Source: Halorubrum sp. 2020YC2
GTDB taxonomy: Archaea; Halobacteriota; Halobacteria; Halobacteriales; Haloferacaceae
Direction of reading: 5' to 3'
Length of the DNA: 64,000 nucleotides
Assembly (NCBI RefSeq): GCF_018623055.1
Contig: NZ_CP076019.1
Span: 1,798,001 to 1,862,000 of the forward strand
Within the stretch, counting starts at the first letter, position 1; each line of letters starts with the position of its first letter. Below the pieces are notes generated by a model, which was not told the DNA's origin, did not search any database, and saw only the letters and a list, made by a program, of their open reading frames with translations. Of the stretch, positions 42,035-50,545 are shown piece by piece. The position numbers were made by a program, and so were the translations under genes.

Positions 42035-42706
42035 ATGAGTGACCGAGGCGGTCGGGCGCCGGACCGGGGCGAATCGACGATTTCGAACCGCGACACGGCC
42101 GATTCTCTCGCGCCGACGGCGTCGGACTCGGCCGCCGTGACCGGCGACGACGAGGCGTCGACCGGGCGCTTGGTGGTCGTCTGCGGACTCCCCGGCGTCG
42201 GCAAGACGACCGTCGCCGAGCGGATCGCCGACCACGTCGACGGCCGGATCCGCCGGACCGACGTGATTCGAAAGGAACTGTTCGACGACCCGGAGTACAC
42301 CGACGCCGAGACGGAGGCCGTCTACGTCGAACTCCTCTCCCGCGCCCGCAACGATGTCGACGCCGGGGACGCGGTCGTCCTCGACGCGACGTTCGCGGAC
42401 GACCGGTTCCGGACGGATGCCCGCGAGACGGCCGCCGAGGCCGGCGCCGAGTTCGACCTCGTCGAGGTCGCCTGCGACGAGGACGTCGTCGAGCGACGGA
42501 TCGAGCGCCGAGACGGGATCAGCGACGCGGACTTCGACATCCACCTCCACTTCAAGCAACTGTTCGACGAGGTCGCGACCGACCACGTCGTTGTCGACAA
42601 CTCCGGCACGGAGCCGGAGACGTTCGCGCAGGTCGACGCCGCGTTCGCTGACGACGCGCTCGTCGATCGCGGGGAGCGGTCCGCCGCGGTCACCGACGCC
42701 GAGTGA
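42035..42706 (+). CDS. P-loop kinase / AAA_33 family
   Basis: A 223-aa zeta-toxin/AAA_33-like kinase. Walker [15 protein letters not shown], lid or DR motif [11 protein letters not shown], Walker B-like [14 protein letters not shown], then an adenylate-kinase-like [10 protein letters not shown]. The first 40 residues are disordered. Related enzymes phosphorylate small molecules or tRNA-bound residues; the substrate here is unknown. Confidence 0.82.
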   Translation: MSDRGGRAPDRGESTISNRDTADSLAPTASDSAAVTGDDEASTGRLVVVCGLPGVGKTTVAERIADHVDGRIRRTDVIRKELFDDPEYTDAETEAVYVELLSRARNDVDAGDAVVLDATFADDRFRTDARETAAEAGAEFDLVEVACDEDVVERRIERRDGISDADFDIHLHFKQLFDEVATDHVVVDNSGTEPETFAQVDAAFADDALVDRGERSAAVTDAE

Positions 42707-42854
42707 GACGGTCGGGAGCGAGGAGGGAGATACCGCCGGGGAGGAGGCGGCCGCCGGGCGTACCGCGGGTCGGCGCCGTCGTGCGAACGGATGGCGCGCC
42801 GAACGCACACACGCGTCTCCAATCACTTATACGGGCGAGCGCACAACGGGAGGT

Positions 42855-43139
42855 ATGAGCGAAGAATCCGGGCGGAAGAACCTCCGAATGCCCAACGACG
42901 ACGAAGTGTTCGCCGTGGTGACGGAACACCTCGGCGGCAACCACGTTCAGCTGCGCTGCGCCGACGGCGAGGAGCGACTCGGCCGGATCCCCGGGCGAAT
43001 GAAGTACCGCACGTGGATCAGCGAGGGCGACGTGGTCCTCGCGGAGCCGTGGGACTGGCAGGACGAGAAGGCGAACGTCGAGTGGCGGTACTCGGACGAG
43101 GACGCCGACCAGCTCCGCCGCGAAGGCCACATTCAGTAA
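42855..43139 (+). CDS. eif1A: Translation initiation factor 1A
   Basis: A 94-aa OB-fold factor that binds the 30S A site during initiation: [68 protein letters not shown] matches archaeal aIF1A throughout. It has a GGGAGG Shine-Dalgarno-like sequence and a TATA-like ACTTATAC at ~42827. Confidence 0.97.
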   Translation: MSEESGRKNLRMPNDDEVFAVVTEHLGGNHVQLRCADGEERLGRIPGRMKYRTWISEGDVVLAEPWDWQDEKANVEWRYSDEDADQLRREGHIQ

Positions 43140-43376
43140 TCGAGCAGCGCGGGGCGCCGCGGTCGACGCGGTCCTCGCCCACCGATCTCCCGCCGTCTCT
43201 CCCCCCTCTCCGACGCGGTCCGTTCCGGCGCCGTACGCCCGACGGCTGCGTGATTCTCGACGCCGACAGCGACCGCTGCGGGCCGCCTCGCGGCGGGACC
43301 GGACCGATTCGGGACGCTATCACGCGTAGTATTGTAAATTTTATCCAAAACCGTTATCACGGCGAGGGGCGTATCT

Positions 43377-43724
43377 ATGAGTATGAGTTCAACAGAAGCC
43401 GCTCCCGCGGAGCCGATCCAGCTGGCCGACACGGACGCGTTCGACGCGCACGTCGACGACCACGACGTCGTGCTCGTCGACTTCTACGCCGACTGGTGCG
43501 GCCCGTGTCAGATGATGGAGCCGGCCGTCGAGGCGGTCGCGGCGGACACCGAGGCGGCGGTGCTGAAGGTCGACGTGGACGAGCACCAGTCGCTGGCCGG
43601 TGAGTACGGCGTTCAGGGGATCCCGACGCTGCTCGTGTTCGCTGACGGCGAACTCGTCGAGCAGATGGTCGGCGCACAGACCGAGGAGGCGCTGACCGAG
43701 GCGGTCGCCGGACCGTCAGCCTGA
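43377..43724 (+). CDS. Thioredoxin
   Basis: A 115-aa (or 113 from the second ATG) cytoplasmic thioredoxin: VLVDFYADWCGPCQMMEPAVEAV with CGPC, cis-Pro in GIPTLLVFADGE. The acidic N-terminus is typical of halophiles. TATA-like TTTTATC at 43339-43345. The 237-bp gap before it holds only this promoter. Confidence 0.95.
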   Translation: MSMSSTEAAPAEPIQLADTDAFDAHVDDHDVVLVDFYADWCGPCQMMEPAVEAVAADTEAAVLKVDVDEHQSLAGEYGVQGIPTLLVFADGELVEQMVGAQTEEALTEAVAGPSA

Positions 43725-43782
43725 CCCGACCCGAGCCGCACCGCCTTCGACAGACGACCGCCGGACCGCCAGAACCGACACC

Positions 43783-44925
43783 ATGAGAACGATCGAAACC
43801 GACGACGACGGTATGACCCCGAGAGAGCTCCGCGCGGACGTCCCGGCGCTTGGCGACGCGGCGTACTTCAACTTCGGCGCGCACGGCCCCAGTCCGGAGT
43901 ACGTCGTCGAAGCGGCCGCGTCCTTCGTCGAGGACCACGAGTACGGCTCCGCGACGACCGACCCCTACGAGCACGCCTTCGGGACCTACGAGGAGGTACG
44001 CGAGCGGATCGCGGCGTTCGTCGGCGCCGACCCCGAAGAGATCGCGCTGACCGAGAGCACGAGCGACGGGATCGCCCGCGTCGCCGGCGCGATCGACTGG
44101 GAGCCGGGCGACGTCGTCGTCCGGACCGACCTCGAACACCCGGCCGGCGTCCTCCCGTGGAAGCGGCTCGAACGCGAGGGCGTGGAGGTGCGCGTCCTAG
44201 AGACCGAGGACGGCCGCGTCGACCGCGACGAGTACGCGGAGGCGGTCGCGGACGCCCGGCTCGTCTGCTTCAGCGCGATCACGTGGACCCACGGCACGCG
44301 CCTCCCGGTCGCGGACCTCGTCGAGGTCGCGAACGACGCCGGCGCGTTCACCCTCGTCGACGCGGTCCAGTCGCCCGGGCAGGTCGAGATGGACGTGGCC
44401 GAGTGGGGCGCCGACGCGGTCGCGGCCGCCGGACACAAGTGGACGCTCGGCCCGTGGGGCGCCGGCTTCCTCTACGTCGACCGCGACGCCGCGGCCGACC
44501 TCGCGCCGCGCGCGGTCGGCTACCGGAGCGTCGAGGACCCGACCGGCGACGAGATCGAGTTCAAGCCGGCGGCCGGGCGCTTCGAGGTCGGGACGACGAC
44601 GGCCGCGGCCCACGTCGGCCTCGTCGAGGCGCTCGACGCGATCGACGCGGTCGGCCTCGACGTCATCGAGTCGCGGATCGAGTCGCTCACCGACCGGCTG
44701 AAAGCGGGCGTCCCCGACGATCGGCTGCTCAGTCCGGAGGCGTACGAGTCCGGGCTCGTCACGGTCGACGTCGACGACCCGGAAGCGACCGTCGAGCGAC
44801 TGGCCGACGACGACATCGTCGTCCGGTCGCTGCCGGATCCGAACGGGATCCGCGCGTCGATTCACGCCGTTTCGACGGAGGCGGAGGTCGACAGGCTCCT
44901 CGACGCGCTAGCGCGGGAGTGGTGA
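43783..44925 (+). CDS. Class V aminotransferase / cysteine-desulfurase-like PLP enzyme
   Basis: A 380-aa fold-type I PLP enzyme. AALTESTSDGIARVA, VVRTDLEHPAGVLPW, FTLVDAVQSPGQVEMDV and the Schiff-base lysine in AAGHKWTLGPWGAGFLYV are class V features. The RFEVGTTTAAAHVGL segment is of the isopenicillin-epimerase/selenocysteine-lyase branch. No catalytic cysteine loop of true SufS/IscS is clear, so desulfurase activity is uncertain. A shorter start at 43813 (MTPRELRAD) is possible. Confidence 0.88.
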   Translation: MRTIETDDDGMTPRELRADVPALGDAAYFNFGAHGPSPEYVVEAAASFVEDHEYGSATTDPYEHAFGTYEEVRERIAAFVGADPEEIALTESTSDGIARVAGAIDWEPGDVVVRTDLEHPAGVLPWKRLEREGVEVRVLETEDGRVDRDEYAEAVADARLVCFSAITWTHGTRLPVADLVEVANDAGAFTLVDAVQSPGQVEMDVAEWGADAVAAAGHKWTLGPWGAGFLYVDRDAAADLAPRAVGYRSVEDPTGDEIEFKPAAGRFEVGTTTAAAHVGLVEALDAIDAVGLDVIESRIESLTDRLKAGVPDDRLLSPEAYESGLVTVDVDDPEATVERLADDDIVVRSLPDPNGIRASIHAVSTEAEVDRLLDALAREW

Positions 44926-45015
44926 ACCGCGGGCGGGGTCGCTCGCTCCCGAGTCGGACGCGGCCGCGCGCGGCTCGACCGGACGCGTTTTAGCGCTCGA
45001 CGCACAAGACCGCGC

Positions 45016-45573
45016 ATGGGATTCCACACGTTCGACGCCGATCAGGCGGACCGACTGGAGCGCCCCGACCGCTACCGCTGGGTGTCCGCGGAGGAGCTGG
45101 TCGGTCCGCTGGCCGAGTCCGGCGCCGAGGTCGTGGCCGACCTCGGCAGCGGCACCGGGTTCTACACCGACGACGTGGCGGCCCGCGTCGGGACCGTCTA
45201 CGGCGTCGACATCCAGCCCGAGATGCACGACCGGTACCGCGAGAAGGGGACGCCGGCGAACGTCGAACTCGTCGCGAGCGACGTCGCGGACCTCCCGTTC
45301 GCGGACGGCGAGCTCGACGGCGCCGTCTCCACGATGACCTACCACGAGTTCGCGAGCGACGCCGCGATAGCGGAGGTCGCGCGCGTCGTGGGGTCCGGGG
45401 GCGTCGTCGCGACGTTCGACTGGGCCGGCGACGGCGCCGGCGAGCAGGGGCCGCCCGTCGACGAGCGGTTCGCCGCCGCCGAGGCGGTCGCGGCGCTGGA
45501 GGCCGCGGGCTTCGAGGTCGTCTCGGCCGCCACCCGGACGGAGACGTTCGGCGTCGTCGCCCGGGCGCCGTAG
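45016..45573 (+). CDS. SAM-dependent methyltransferase, type 11-like
   Basis: A 185-aa class I methyltransferase. Motif I is VVADLGSGTGFYTDDVA; motif II-like YGVDIQPEMHDRY; then VASDVADLPFADGELDGAVSTMTYHEF. Substrate unknown. Leaderless TATA GTTTTAG at ~44987. Confidence 0.9.
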   Translation: MGFHTFDADQADRLERPDRYRWVSAEELVGPLAESGAEVVADLGSGTGFYTDDVAARVGTVYGVDIQPEMHDRYREKGTPANVELVASDVADLPFADGELDGAVSTMTYHEFASDAAIAEVARVVGSGGVVATFDWAGDGAGEQGPPVDERFAAAEAVAALEAAGFEVVSAATRTETFGVVARAP

Positions 45574-45669
45574 GCGACCGAGTTCGAATTCCCGAAACGG
45601 ACGCCTCAGAGTCGCATCCGAACGTTCGTGAAGAAATACCGTTAGGTGTGTCCGGCCCGTACGTGAGGT

Positions 45670-46770
45670 ATGTCCGTTCGTCTCCGGTCGGCCGCCGTCG
45701 CCGCGTTCGCCCTGTTCGCGACGCTCGCCGCGCGGCCGGTCGCGGCCCACGTCGACTACGTCACCGAGGACCCGAGCGACCCGCTCGACGCGGTCGGGTT
45801 CGTCGCGGAGGTGCTTTCGGACCCGTTCAACGCGGCGATTTTCGCCGGGTCAGGGCTGCTCGGAGTCGCCGGGCTGGCCGTCTACCTCTGGATACGTCCC
45901 ACCATCGTCGACGTCGTGGTCCTACGCGAGAAGCTCGCCGGCTACGGCGACCTCGTCCCGTGGATGCTGCGGCTCGCCGTCGGGCTCCCCCTCGTCGGCG
46001 CGGGCTTCCAGGGGTACCTGTTCGCGCCGACGCTCTCGTTCGACACCGCCGCGAGCCCGCTCCTCCGAGTGCTCTTCATCGGGCTCGGCTTCTTCGTCCT
46101 CTTCGGGCTGGCGACGCGTATCGTCTCCGTCGTCGGACTGGTGACGTACGCGTGGGTGCTCGCCGCCGTCGACCCCCTCGTCGTCCTCGCGGTGGAGTAC
46201 GTCCCGGTGTTCGTCGCGCTGGCGGTCCTCGGCGGGGGCCGGCCGAGCGCCGACGACATGCTCCTCGAGGTCGCGAGCACGCCGGGGTCGTACTACGGCC
46301 GGATCGACCCCGTCCACCACCTGAAGTCGTTCCTCGACGAGGCGACCGCCCCGCTGCGGCGCTACGTCCCGACGGTGCTCCGGGTCGGGATGGGCGTCTC
46401 GTTCGTCTACCTCGGACTGATCCAGAAGCTCGCTGACCCCGGCAGCGCGCTGCTCGTCGTCGAGAAGTACGACCTCACGTCGGTCGTCCCCGTCGATCCG
46501 GGACTGTGGGTCGTCGGCGCCGGCGTGACCGAGGTCGCCGTCGGCCTCGCGCTCATCGCGGGTTTTTTCACCCGCGGCGCGGCCGCGCTCTCGTTCGTCC
46601 TGTTCACGACGACGCTGTTCGGCCTCCCCGACGACCCCGTCCTCGCTCACGTGGCGCTGTTCGGCCTCGCGTCGGCCGTCTTCACGCTCGGGTCCGGCCC
46701 GCTCTCACTCGACCGGCTGATCGGTCGCCCCGCGCTCGACGACGAGGAGCCGGTCGCGGCGGCCGACTGA
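45670..46770 (+). CDS. DoxX-like multi-helix membrane protein
   Basis: A 366-aa exported membrane protein with a cleavable signal ending in AARPVAAHVDYV and about 8-9 helices. GVSFVYLGLIQKLADPGSALLVVEKYDL and LALIAGFFTRGAAALSFVLFTTTLFGLPDDPVLAHVALFG fit the DoxX/DoxD superfamily in the C-terminal half; the N-terminal half is a second four-helix bundle. Function unknown, perhaps quinone or thiosulfate redox. Confidence 0.75.
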   Translation: MSVRLRSAAVAAFALFATLAARPVAAHVDYVTEDPSDPLDAVGFVAEVLSDPFNAAIFAGSGLLGVAGLAVYLWIRPTIVDVVVLREKLAGYGDLVPWMLRLAVGLPLVGAGFQGYLFAPTLSFDTAASPLLRVLFIGLGFFVLFGLATRIVSVVGLVTYAWVLAAVDPLVVLAVEYVPVFVALAVLGGGRPSADDMLLEVASTPGSYYGRIDPVHHLKSFLDEATAPLRRYVPTVLRVGMGVSFVYLGLIQKLADPGSALLVVEKYDLTSVVPVDPGLWVVGAGVTEVAVGLALIAGFFTRGAAALSFVLFTTTLFGLPDDPVLAHVALFGLASAVFTLGSGPLSLDRLIGRPALDDEEPVAAAD

Positions 46771-46872
46771 GCCCGGTCGCTCGCGGCGCGTTCGGGCCGC
46801 CCGCCGCCCCGCCGACGCGGGGGGCGTCCCCCGTCGGCGGTTTTTAAGTCGCTCTCCCGCGGTGAGTGATGT

Positions 46873-48159
46873 ATGCGAGTGGACCTCGGCAACGCCCTCG
46901 GGACGACCCCGGGGCTGACGACGGCGACGCTGGACAGGCTCGACGACCGTGTCGCGGCCGCACACGAGCGGATCGCGGCCGGGATGGCGGACGACGAGTT
47001 CGGGTACGCCGCCCTGAACCTCCCGGAGACCGCGGACCCGGACGAGATCCGCGCCGCGGTCGACGGCTTCGACCGCCCCGAGGCGGTGCTGACGGTCGGT
47101 ATCGGCGGGAGCGCGCTCGGCGCGGCGACGCTGTCGGAGGCCCTCGACAGCGACGTGGACGCGTACGTCCTCGACAACGTCGACCCCGACGACACGCGGC
47201 GGCTGCTCGACGGCCTCCCGCTCGAGGAGACGGTCGTCAACGTCGTCTCGAAGTCGGGGACGACCGCGGAGACGCTCGCGAACTTCCTCGTCGTCCGCGA
47301 GGCGATGACCGACGCGGGCGTCGACTGGACCGAACGCACCCTCGTCACGACGGGCGAAGAAGGGAATCTCCGCGACCTCGCGGACCGCCACGACCTGCCC
47401 TCGCTCCCGGTCCCCGACGGCGTTCCGGGGCGGTTCTCGGTGCTGTCGACGGTCGGCCTCGCGGTCGCCGCAGTTCAGGGCCACGACGTCGAGGCCGTCC
47501 TCGCGGGCGGCCGCGACGGGATGGACGCGCTCTCCGGGTCGCTGTACGAGTCGCCCGCCTACGCCTACGGGGCGGCGGCGTACGCGCTCGCGGAGCGCGG
47601 CGCGCTCACCAACGCCGTGATGCCGTACGCGGAGTCGTTAGAGACGTTCGCGGAGTGGTTCGCCCAGCTGTGGGCCGAGAGCCTCGGAAAGGACGGGCTG
47701 GGACAGACGCCGGCGCGCGCGCTCGGCGCGACCGACCAGCACTCTCAGCTCCAGTTGTACCGCGCCGGGCCGCCGGACAAGCTGGTGACGCTCGTGCGCC
47801 CGACCGAGCGCGCCGGAGTGACGATTCCGGAGACGGACCTCGACGGGCTGGCGTACCTCGGCGGCTCGTCGCTCGGCGGGCTGCTCGACGCCGAGTTCGA
47901 GGCGACGGAGGCGAGCCTCGCGGCCGCCGGCGTCCCCAACGTGCGCGTCGAGATCGACCGCGTCGACGAACGGGCGCTCGGGGAGCTCCTGTTCGGGATG
48001 GAGGCGGCCTGCGTGCTGTACGGCGAGCTGGCGAGCGTCTCGACGTTCACGCAGCCCGCCGTCGAGTGGGGGAAGAAGGCGGCTCGCGGGCTGCTCGGCG
48101 GCGGCGACTTCGCGGAGGCCGAGGCGGTCGCGGAGAAGCGCGAGCTGCGGATCGACTGA
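46873..48159 (+). CDS. pgi: Glucose-6-phosphate isomerase
   Basis: A 428-aa Pgi. VLTVGIGGSALGAATLSEAL (phosphate-binding), VVSKSGTTAETLANFLVVR, LGQTPARALGATDQHSQLQLYRAG (with catalytic His) and EWGKKAARGLL near the end are PGI signatures. Interconverts glucose-6-P and fructose-6-P. With Gnd at 7.9 kb it belongs to hexose-phosphate metabolism. Leaderless TATA TTTTTAAG at 46841. Confidence 0.96.
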   Translation: MRVDLGNALGTTPGLTTATLDRLDDRVAAAHERIAAGMADDEFGYAALNLPETADPDEIRAAVDGFDRPEAVLTVGIGGSALGAATLSEALDSDVDAYVLDNVDPDDTRRLLDGLPLEETVVNVVSKSGTTAETLANFLVVREAMTDAGVDWTERTLVTTGEEGNLRDLADRHDLPSLPVPDGVPGRFSVLSTVGLAVAAVQGHDVEAVLAGGRDGMDALSGSLYESPAYAYGAAAYALAERGALTNAVMPYAESLETFAEWFAQLWAESLGKDGLGQTPARALGATDQHSQLQLYRAGPPDKLVTLVRPTERAGVTIPETDLDGLAYLGGSSLGGLLDAEFEATEASLAAAGVPNVRVEIDRVDERALGELLFGMEAACVLYGELASVSTFTQPAVEWGKKAARGLLGGGDFAEAEAVAEKRELRID

Positions 48160-48237
48160 CGCCGCGGAGCCGAGTCCCGGGAGCGGCGTCTCTCCCCTTC
48201 CGGTGCGTCTAAACCCCCGTGCGCCGTACAGCCGACG

Positions 48238-48972
48238 ATGAGCGACGACCCCCTCGCGGGCGTGATCGGCCGGCGACTGTTCCGCGTCGCGAGCGCGCTG
48301 TTCGCGATCGTGTTCGCGTTCCTCGTCGCGGGCGCGATCTCCGCGCCGGGAGCGGACCTGGCCGCCTCCCTCGGGCTGGTGGCGGAGGGATCGACCGGCT
48401 ACCAGCTGACCCAGACGGTGCTCCAGTTCGTCGGGTTCGTCGTCGCGGTCGCGGGGTACCTCGCGATCACGGACGAGTGGGGGCTCGTCCGCCTCTCGCG
48501 GCCGACCGCCCGCGAGGCGGCGATCATCGTCGGCGGCGGTATCGTCCTCTTCGGGTTCCAGTACGGCGCCCTGTTCGCGCTCGATCAGGTCGGGCTCTCG
48601 ACCGGACAGAACCAGGCGGTCGTCCCCGCCGGCGACCCCGTGGTCTACTACCTCGCGATGATCGCGGTGTCGCTCGCGGTGGTCGGACCCGTAGAGGAAC
48701 TGCTGTTCCGCGGCGTGGTTCAGGGCGGAATCCGGCGCGCGTTCGACGCCGTCCCCGCGGTGCTGGTCGCGAGCCTCGCGTTCGGCCTGATCCACCTCCC
48801 GGCGGTCTCCGGGACCCCGGTCGAGCGGTGGGCGTACGTCGGCGTCGTCGTCGTCCTCGGCTCGGTCCTCGGCGCGCTCTACGAGTGGACGGACAACGTG
48901 CTGGTGCCGGGGCTGGTCCACGGCATCTACAACGCGGTCACCTACGTCGTGCTGCTGGCGCAGGCGATCTGA
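48238..48972 (+). CDS. CPBP (CAAX/Rce1-like) intramembrane protease
   Basis: A 244-aa membrane protein with about 7 helices. The active-site glutamates are in VGPVEELLFRGVVQGGIRR; the metal or catalytic histidines are in FGLIHLPAV and LVHGIYNAVTYV. This family includes type II CAAX proteases and bacteriocin-immunity (Abi) proteins. Confidence 0.88.
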   Translation: MSDDPLAGVIGRRLFRVASALFAIVFAFLVAGAISAPGADLAASLGLVAEGSTGYQLTQTVLQFVGFVVAVAGYLAITDEWGLVRLSRPTAREAAIIVGGGIVLFGFQYGALFALDQVGLSTGQNQAVVPAGDPVVYYLAMIAVSLAVVGPVEELLFRGVVQGGIRRAFDAVPAVLVASLAFGLIHLPAVSGTPVERWAYVGVVVVLGSVLGALYEWTDNVLVPGLVHGIYNAVTYVVLLAQAI

Positions 48973-49010
48973 GGGGGACGCTGCTGTTCTGAAACGCTAT
49001 TACTCCAACG

Positions 49011-49105
49011 AAGCCTCTGCGGTGGCGCGTGCCGACGAGCGCCCGATAGGGCGCGATGTCGCACGCGCAAGGGAGTGGTGCGGAGCAGGGCGGGACTCAA
49101 AGGGC
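49011..49105 (+). repeat. Dispersed structured repeat, copy 3 (short)
   Basis: Starts CTCTGCGGTGGCGCGTGCCGA, keeps the GAGCGCCC...GGGCGC stem, GCACGCGCAAGGGAGT and GCGGGACTCAAAGGG boxes of copies 1 and 2, but skips the 12-bp-arm hairpin block and has no satellites. The remainder of the 48973-49188 gap shows nothing else. Confidence 0.75.
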
Positions 49106-49188
49106 CAGCCGTGAGAACGGCGCTCGTGACCATTAGGACGCGGATCCTCGGGGTCGACATCGTCGCCCGTCCGTGTTTCCTCGCTGGG

Positions 49189-49584
49189 TCAGGCGTTCGC
49201 CTTGCGCCCCTGTCCCGACCCGGTCGTGAGCGGGATGTCAGCGTCGATCTCGTCGTACCACACGACCGGCCGCTTGGCCCGGCCATCCTCTTCGAGTTCG
49301 AGGAGGCCGTAGTCGGCCAACTCGTTCACGTTTTCGAGAACTTCTGGCGGGTTCCGGTCGACGAGGCGCGCGAGTTCGCGGATGCTCCCTGGCTCGTGTT
49401 CGACGATTGCTTCTAAGAGTTCGAGGTTGGTCGAGCGGAAGACGCGGCCGAACGTCTCGAGGTTCTCGATCGAGAGCGTCGGCTCGCTGGGTTCGACGTC
49501 CTCGCCGGCATCGATCGCTTCGAGGCGCTCTTCGAGGTCGCTACGGTCGGCGGACTTGATCCGAACGTGGAGTGTCTGAGTCAT
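49189..49584 (-). CDS. HTH DNA-binding protein, probable antitoxin-type partner
   Basis: A 131-aa winged-helix protein. SRSTNLELLEAIVEHEPGSIRELARLVDRNPPEVLENVNELADYGLLELEEDG is a MarR/ArsR-like HTH of the HVO_A0114 type, often next to TumE-type toxins. Directly follows the TumE-like reading frame. Likely represses its own operon and neutralises the partner; that is inferred from context. Confidence 0.8.
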   Translation of the reverse strand: MTQTLHVRIKSADRSDLEERLEAIDAGEDVEPSEPTLSIENLETFGRVFRSTNLELLEAIVEHEPGSIRELARLVDRNPPEVLENVNELADYGLLELEEDGRAKRPVVWYDEIDADIPLTTGSGQGRKANA

Positions 49585-49650
49585 GGGTAGTGTGGGGTCG
49601 TCGGTTGGAGTTGGTCGCGGCCAGTACGTCGGTCACCGTGCTCGAACGCG

Positions 49651-49943
49651 CTACCAGTCGTCGCGCTTCTCCTCTGGGAGCGCCGCCCGCCACGCGCGGA
49701 AGATCTCCGCAAGGCCGGGGTAGTCGATCTCGGAGGTCTCGCCCCCGAGGTGGAGTTCGTGGACGCCGTGGTGGTTGTCGAACCGGATGATCGGCTCGCG
49801 CCGGCTTCGCCGTAGTGGTAGGCGTACTTGATCCCGTCCTCGAACCGATCCGAGGTTGGGACCGAGAGCACGCGAACCCGCGCAACAGTGCCGTCGGCAT
49901 AGGCCTCGATCTCGTCTTCGAGTACGGTGACATCATCGCTCAT
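49651..49943 (-). pseudogene. TumE/DUF6516-like toxin component, apparent 1-bp frameshift
   Basis: First frame MSDDVTVLEDEIEAYADGTVARVRVLSVP...YAYHYGEAGA, then the frame is lost near 49797-49800. Adding one G (CGCGAG to CGCGGAG) continues EPIIRFDNHHGVHELHLGGE, TSEIDYPGLAEIFRAWRAALPEEKRDDW to TAG, 97 codons in all. IIRFDNHHGVHE fits TumE-like proteins, which pair with small HTH proteins. Damage is one base; it may be sequencing error or a disabled toxin. Confidence 0.75.
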
Positions 49944-50038
49944 CCACACGTGTGTCGACGCACCCTGCTCCGATAAGTGTTAGGGAAAATACTAACAAAG
50001 AACGGGCAGTACCTTTCCGAACTCCTGAGGAAAAGGCG

Positions 50039-50460
50039 CTGTTGAAATCCTTAGAAAATGATACGAACTGCGTGCGAGATACAGAGGATGTAGTCAGCAC
50101 CTGAACAATGTTATTTTCTCCGTCTATGTCCTGAATCAGGCGGTAGAATTCGCTTACTTATCAAAAAATTTATAGAAACGATTAATAATTGTTCTATGGC
50201 TGATACTCGGATTATTCAGTTAGCAACCCTCTGGTTCGCTGTCCTCATCTACATACAGACAGGCTCTGGTGGCGGTGGCGCAGTTAATCTGGCTGTCGGG
50301 GTCATAGCTATTCTCCTCGCGTATATTCTCCCGCTTACCCTCGTTATATTCGTCACGCTACAACTCGTCGATAGATAGGCCACCTGTACAGAACGACTCG
50401 TGAGTCCTCTGAGTTGATCGGAACCGAGGTAGAACGTTCTCTCTCTGAGTATTTCAACAG
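50039..50460. mobile_element. Candidate small inverted-repeat element carrying one ORF
   Basis: CTGTTGAAAT (50039-50048) and its exact complement ATTTCAACAG (50451-50460) begin 422 bp that are much more AT-rich than the surroundings. Matches continue inward for several bases (CT-AGA pattern on both sides), giving imperfect ends of about 19 bp. No transposase lies inside and no target duplication was found. It carries the 60-aa membrane protein. Possibly a MITE-like element or the remnant of one. Confidence 0.5.
50196..50378 (+). CDS. Small two-helix membrane protein, 60 aa
   Basis: MADTRIIQLATLWFAVLIYIQTGSGGGG then AVNLAVGVIAILLAYILPLTLVIFVTLQ: two hydrophobic helices joined by a glycine loop. 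AT-richer codons than the chromosome and a strong leaderless promoter TTTATAG (50169-50175) 24 bases before ATG. It is the sole gene in the inverted-repeat segment. No family recognised. Confidence 0.7.
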   Translation: MADTRIIQLATLWFAVLIYIQTGSGGGGAVNLAVGVIAILLAYILPLTLVIFVTLQLVDR

Positions 50461-50545
50461 AGACGAATATTCATATCCGAGCGGCCGGTGCTTTCGAGAG
50501 GTTCGCCGCCAATTTGGTATCAGCCGCTTATGAGCGATCAGCGGG

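Noticed and set aside
49011-50545. Insertion sequence with transposase
   Set aside because: No frame in the islet resembles a transposase; only repeat fragments, the HTH/TumE pair and one small membrane protein are present.
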